Shown: piece by piece, positions 5,346-6,948 of the stretch | How the letters are laid out: the number at the start of each line of letters is the position of its first letter | Numbering within the stretch: the first letter of the stretch is position 1 | NCBI GenBank assembly: GCA_005881355.1 | Contig: VBDM01000056.1 | Span: 1-6,948 of the forward strand | DNA from: Betaproteobacteria bacterium | GTDB taxonomy: Bacteria > Pseudomonadota > Gammaproteobacteria > Burkholderiales > SG8-39 | DNA length: 6,948 nt | Direction of reading: 5' to 3' | Position numbers and translations under genes: made by a program | Notes under the pieces: model-generated | The model's input: the letters and a program-made list of their open reading frames with translations, nothing else | Database searches by the model: none | What the model was told of the DNA's origin: nothing

Positions 5346-6395
5346 TTGCGCAATCGGACCGCAGCCCTATTCCTGCTTGCCATCGGCGCGAGCGGCGTCG
5401 CCTGGGGACAGGCGCGCCCGGATGCGCCGATCGCCCGGTACGACGGCCCCGACCGCGAGCAGCGCCTGCTGGCGGGCGCGCGCAAAGAAGGCGTGCTGAT
5501 GCTCTACACCTCGTTCCACGAGCAGAACCTCCCGCTGTTCGTGTCCTCGTTCGAAAAGAGATACGGCATCAAGGTGAGGACCTGGCGCTCCGGCGCCGAC
5601 AAGGTGCTCCAGCGCATCGTCACCGAAGGCGGGGCCGGCCGCTTCGACGTCGACGCCGTTCATGTCGGGTCCGGGGAATTGGAGGCCCTGCACCGCGAGA
5701 AGCTGCTGCAGCGGGTCAGCTCGCCTCATCATAAGAATCTGCTTCCGGCTGCGATGTCCTCTCATCGCGAGTGGGCGCCGACATACCTCACCGTCTGGGT
5801 GCAGGCGTACAACACCAACGCGGTCAAGAAGGAAACCTTGCCCAGGACCTACCAGGACCTGCTCGACCCCAGGTGGAAAGGCAAGCTCGGCATCGAGGCC
5901 GGGAACGACGACTGGTTCGGCAAGACGGTGACCGAGATGGGGGAACAGAAGGGGCTTAAGCTGTTCCGCGAAATCGTGGCGGCCAACGGCATCTCGGTGC
6001 GCAAGGGGCACTCGCTCCTCAGCAACCTGGTCGTATCGGGAGAAGTGGCCTTCGCCATCACGATGCACAGCAATCTGTCCGAATCCGCGAGGAAACAGGG
6101 CGCCCCGGTCGGCTGGATCGCGCTCCAGCCGCTCGTCGCCCGGGCGAACGGCGTCGCCGTCGCGCGCAAGGCGCCGCATCCCCACGCCGCGCTGCTGTTC
6201 TATGATTTCCTGATCGGCGACGAAGGGCAAAAGCTGTTCGCGGAAAGGGACTACGTGCCGGCGAGCCGCGCGATCCAGTCGCCGCTGAAGAGCGCGGATC
6301 TCAAGATCATCGAGCCCGGGCCCGCGCTCGATCAGGCGGACAAGTGGGAAAAGGCCTTCAGGGAGACCGTAGTCAGGCGCAGCGGGGCGGACTGA
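5346..6395 (+). CDS. Periplasmic ABC transporter substrate-binding protein, family 1 (Fbp/AfuA-like)
   Basis: The product has 349 residues and starts at TTG 5346. A Sec signal peptide is visible: RNR, a hydrophobic core, and likely cleavage after AWG (residue 21). The mature part shows features of extracellular binding protein family 1. These include ARKEGVLMLYTSFHEQNLP near the N-terminus, RTYQDLLDPRWKGKLGIE in the middle, and a C-terminal YDFLIGDEGQKLFAERDYVP. Such proteins bring ferric iron or small organic ligands to ABC importers. The adjacent tyrosine pair used by ferric-ion-binding proteins is not seen in the expected stretch (AITMHSNLSES), so iron is not favoured. No permease or ATPase gene lies in the window. 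The gene is divergent from the Bug receptor and convergent with the 6423 gene (27 bases apart). Family confidence is good; the ligand is unknown. Confidence 0.88.
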   Translation: MRNRTAALFLLAIGASGVAWGQARPDAPIARYDGPDREQRLLAGARKEGVLMLYTSFHEQNLPLFVSSFEKRYGIKVRTWRSGADKVLQRIVTEGGAGRFDVDAVHVGSGELEALHREKLLQRVSSPHHKNLLPAAMSSHREWAPTYLTVWVQAYNTNAVKKETLPRTYQDLLDPRWKGKLGIEAGNDDWFGKTVTEMGEQKGLKLFREIVAANGISVRKGHSLLSNLVVSGEVAFAITMHSNLSESARKQGAPVGWIALQPLVARANGVAVARKAPHPHAALLFYDFLIGDEGQKLFAERDYVPASRAIQSPLKSADLKIIEPGPALDQADKWEKAFRETVVRRSGAD

Positions 6396-6422
6396 GCTTT
6401 CGCTTCACAGGTAGTGCTGGAT

Positions 6423-6948
6423 CTACTGGAGGCTGGGAGCGAAGAACAGCTCCTCTATCTTCGGCTTCTTCTTGATCATTCCCTGGTCGAACACGTAGCG
6501 CACCACCGCTTCGAGCGCCTTGCGGTTGTCCTCGAGGTTGTACGGCCAGGGGTCGGCGCCGAAGACCGCCTCCTGCTCCTGCATCAGCTGCTGCACCCAG
6601 ACCAGCGCGAGGTTGCGCGGGTCCCGCATGCGCCGGTAGCACAGCTCCTTCGATTTCTGGAATCCCTGCGCGACGCTTACCGCCGCCCACGGATGCTCTT
6701 CCAGGATCTCGTTCCGGATGACGACCGTGTGCATGATCGGGAAGATCCCGCTTTTCTTGTAGTAATCGATCTCGGCCTTCTTGGCGTCGGGGAAGAGCAA
6801 GCCCACTTTCGGCGAGCCGCTGCGGATCGACGGCAGCGTTTCCGGATAGATGGCCGCCTCGAGATCGCCATCGAGGAGCATATGGTCGATATTCTTGCCT
6901 TTCGCGACCCGATGGACCTTCATCCATATGGCCGGCTGCAGCGGGACG
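6423..6948 (-). CDS. 4,5-dihydroxyphthalate decarboxylase-like / NMT1-type substrate-binding-fold protein, C-terminal 174 residues (partial)
   Basis: The minus strand is open from the right edge to TAG 6425-6423. ATG 6923 is probably not the start: the frame continues upstream as VPLQPAIW to the edge, and the family is about 320 residues. Recognisable segments are GKNIDHMLLDGDLEAAI, the FPD-x5-E-x-x-YY-x-x-x-GIFPIMH block, EEHPW, DPWPYNLE-x-NRKALE, and the C-terminal IEELFFAPSL. These match proteins annotated as 4,5-dihydroxyphthalate decarboxylase, which have a periplasmic-binding-protein type II fold. Many relatives are probably not decarboxylases and may be ligand-binding proteins. Whether a signal peptide is present cannot be seen. 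The product is related to the remnant at 517-636 but diverged, so the two were paralogues and not a recent duplicate. Confidence 0.86.
   Translation of the reverse strand, partial: VPLQPAIWMKVHRVAKGKNIDHMLLDGDLEAAIYPETLPSIRSGSPKVGLLFPDAKKAEIDYYKKSGIFPIMHTVVIRNEILEEHPWAAVSVAQGFQKSKELCYRRMRDPRNLALVWVQQLMQEQEAVFGADPWPYNLEDNRKALEAVVRYVFDQGMIKKKPKIEELFFAPSLQ

Overview
The window looks like a chromosomal segment from a high-GC betaproteobacterium, most likely Burkholderiales-like. The lineage is inferred from the GC-rich sequence, a tripartite-tricarboxylate (Bug/TctC) receptor, and the mix of catabolic enzymes with orphan periplasmic binding proteins. No RNA genes, insertion sequences or CRISPR repeats were seen.

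Layout from left to right. (1) Bases 1-365, minus strand: the first 121 residues of a MaoC-like (R)-hydratase that runs off the left edge. (2) Bases 366-516: a divergent intergenic region. (3) Bases 517-4208, plus strand: a tightly packed apparent operon. It holds a 39-residue remnant of a 4,5-dihydroxyphthalate-decarboxylase-like protein, the [2Fe-2S] small subunit of a molybdenum hydroxylase, its molybdopterin-binding large subunit, and a Tat-exported alpha/beta hydrolase. (4) Bases 4218-5201, minus strand: a Bug/TctC receptor, convergent with the hydrolase. (5) Bases 5202-5345: a second divergent promoter region with a dyad around a candidate -10 box. (6) Bases 5346-6395, plus strand: a periplasmic ABC-type binding protein with a TTG start. 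(7) Bases 6423-6948, minus strand: the C-terminal half of another 4,5-dihydroxyphthalate-decarboxylase-like protein, running off the right edge.

The gene set suggests uptake and oxidation of an aromatic or carboxylated organic acid. Two periplasmic receptors would capture the substrate, an exported hydrolase could cleave an ester, a molybdenum hydroxylase would hydroxylate, and the MaoC-type enzyme would act on a CoA ester. The actual substrate cannot be read from the sequence.

The most striking observation is that three consecutive genes of the plus-strand operon each carry a deletion. The decarboxylase-like gene keeps only its start and its C-terminus. The small subunit has lost about 28 bases, including one cluster-ligand cysteine. 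The large subunit is frameshifted near 1578. The surrounding genes look intact. This is either recent decay of one operon or an assembly fault confined to about 1.1 kb.
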